Positions 50,678 to 51,400 of a DNA stretch of 51,400 nucleotides are shown one piece after another (the first letter of the stretch is position 1; every line of letters begins with the position of its first letter). A program made the translations under genes and the position numbers. Below the pieces are notes generated by a model. It was given only the letters and a program-made list of their open reading frames with translations, did no database searches and had not been told where the DNA came from. Origin of the DNA: Lachnospiraceae bacterium (GTDB lineage: Bacteria > Bacillota > Clostridia > Lachnospirales > Lachnospiraceae); assembly GCA_015057635.1 (NCBI GenBank), contig SVEB01000003.1, forward strand, positions 1 to 51,400. The letters run 5' to 3'.

Positions 50678-51400
50678 ATGCTGTTTTTTGAAGTATTCGA
50701 TCAGTTAAATGTGGACAATTCACTTGCAGAGTTATTTGCAGACGTGGAAGTAGTGAAGGTAGTTGCTTCGAGACAGAATAACAAAGTACTTACTTATATC
50801 CAGTCAACACGTTTGATTGCCAGAAAGATCATTAAGAAGATGGAATATCAGCTGCAGAAGCAGCTTTTTGCCGGTACGCAAAATGAAGTACAGCTTTGTG
50901 ATAATTATGTGCTGTCGGCACAGTATACATTAGAGAATTTATGGAATCTGTATGAGGAGAGCTTTTATGAAGAACTTCAGGATGTCAGCATTCTGGATTA
51001 TAATGTGCTTCGTAATAGTGAAATCAGCTTTACTGAAGATACGATGACGCTTAAGATGGAGGATACATTTTTAAACCGTAAGAAAGGGGCTGACATCAAG
51101 CAGATGTTAGAGCTTACGTTTTCACAGCGGTTTAATCACCATGTGAAGATTGTATTCGAGTTCTTAGAGCGTGAGGAAGAAGATCAGGAGAAGATGTGCG
51201 AGTACGAGTATGTGAAGGTTGCCAATGTAAGGTTTGATTCCGATGACGAGGGTGGAAGCCCAGAAAGTCATGGCGGACAGCCAGAGTCCGCAGGCGAACA
51301 GGTGGCAGCATCTGCAGGACAGGCAGGTGGCAGTGAATCTGCGGCTAAGAAAGCAGAAACTCCTGCTAAGACAGAGTCTTCTCAGCCTAAAAAGGAAGAA
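50678..51400 (+). CDS. polC: DNA polymerase III PolC-type, N-terminal part (runs off the window)
   Basis: An open frame of 241 codons to the edge of the window. It starts MLFFEVFDQLNVDNSLAEL and continues through the alpha/beta N-terminal domain of the Gram-positive replicase PolC, ending in a Ser/Ala/Gly/Glu-rich, low-complexity linker (about 190-241) before the expected OB fold and exonuclease domains. PolC is the main replicative polymerase of Firmicutes. GTAGGAGATGGG precedes the ATG with GGAG about 10 bases upstream. The assignment rests on this N-terminus and on its usual position after rseP-ispG, so I am fairly sure but not certain. Confidence 0.82.
   Translation, partial: MLFFEVFDQLNVDNSLAELFADVEVVKVVASRQNNKVLTYIQSTRLIARKIIKKMEYQLQKQLFAGTQNEVQLCDNYVLSAQYTLENLWNLYEESFYEELQDVSILDYNVLRNSEISFTEDTMTLKMEDTFLNRKKGADIKQMLELTFSQRFNHHVKIVFEFLEREEEDQEKMCEYEYVKVANVRFDSDDEGGSPESHGGQPESAGEQVAASAGQAGGSESAAKKAETPAKTESSQPKKEE

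Noticed and set aside
1..51400. tRNA, rRNA, CRISPR, phage or integrative elements
   Set aside because: No cloverleaf, rRNA core sequence, regular repeat-spacer array, integrase or transposase could be recognised in any frame.

Overview
This 51.4 kb window looks like the chromosome of an anaerobic, plant-fibre-using Clostridia, most probably a Lachnospiraceae. The grounds are the low-to-moderate GC, strong AGGAGG-type ribosome sites, the Gram-positive order pyrH-frr-uppS-cdsA-dxr-rseP-ispG-(polC), a PolC-type polymerase, and families common in gut Lachnospiraceae (EFR1 flavodoxin-ferredoxin, DUF3793 with flavodoxin, AraC-regulated glycoside hydrolases). I see no rRNA, tRNA, CRISPR array, phage module or complete insertion sequence. 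The species assignment is inference.

Layout. 1-1,240: two small genes, one cysteine-rich with a V4R-like C-terminus and one membrane protein. 1,333-6,190: a minus-strand operon of a large ArsR-type regulator and a heterodimeric ABC exporter, with phased TTAGAT operators upstream. 6,350-10,684: a small zinc-ribbon gene divergent from an AraC regulator, then a GH127 beta-L-arabinofuranosidase, a sugar O-acetyltransferase and a histidine-kinase scrap. 10,702-12,012: a Fur-type box, DUF3793 and flavodoxin (iron-starvation unit), then a long imperfect palindrome. 12,053-15,296: a GT2 glycosyltransferase on the minus strand, then an FMN riboswitch controlling ribU and a creatininase-family amidohydrolase. 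15,616-18,463: a SlyD-like isomerase and a YyaL/DUF255 thioredoxin-fold protein.

18,550-27,905 is patchy accessory DNA: an Ntn-hydrolase whose tail runs out of frame through a DUF1295 remnant, EFR1, an AraC/GyrI-like regulator, a double GNAT, a broken TetR, a TM2/DUF5668-like membrane cluster carrying a partial tandem duplication, an autoregulated TetR with an alpha/beta hydrolase, a 31-codon basic ORF, and an AraC regulator. 28,202-33,505: GH29 fucosidase, ROK sugar kinase, AIM24, a StayGreen homologue, ThuA and a truncated GNAT. A minus-strand GNAT and a murA with Asp in place of the catalytic Cys follow.

35,901-51,400 is the conserved translation/envelope/isoprenoid block: pyrH, frr, uppS, cdsA, dxr, rseP, ispG. 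Between ispG and polC, which are often close in related genomes, sit a 2,011-residue secreted xylanase-esterase and a TetR regulator. polC runs off the right edge.

Functional themes are hemicellulose and host or plant glycan use (GH127, GH29, GH10 with an SGNH esterase), flavin and iron economy (RibU under FMN control, flavodoxin under a Fur-like box), and envelope synthesis. The least explained features are the riboflavin-regulated creatininase, the interleaved complementary arms before thuA, the duplicated membrane-protein junction and the 113-bp palindrome.
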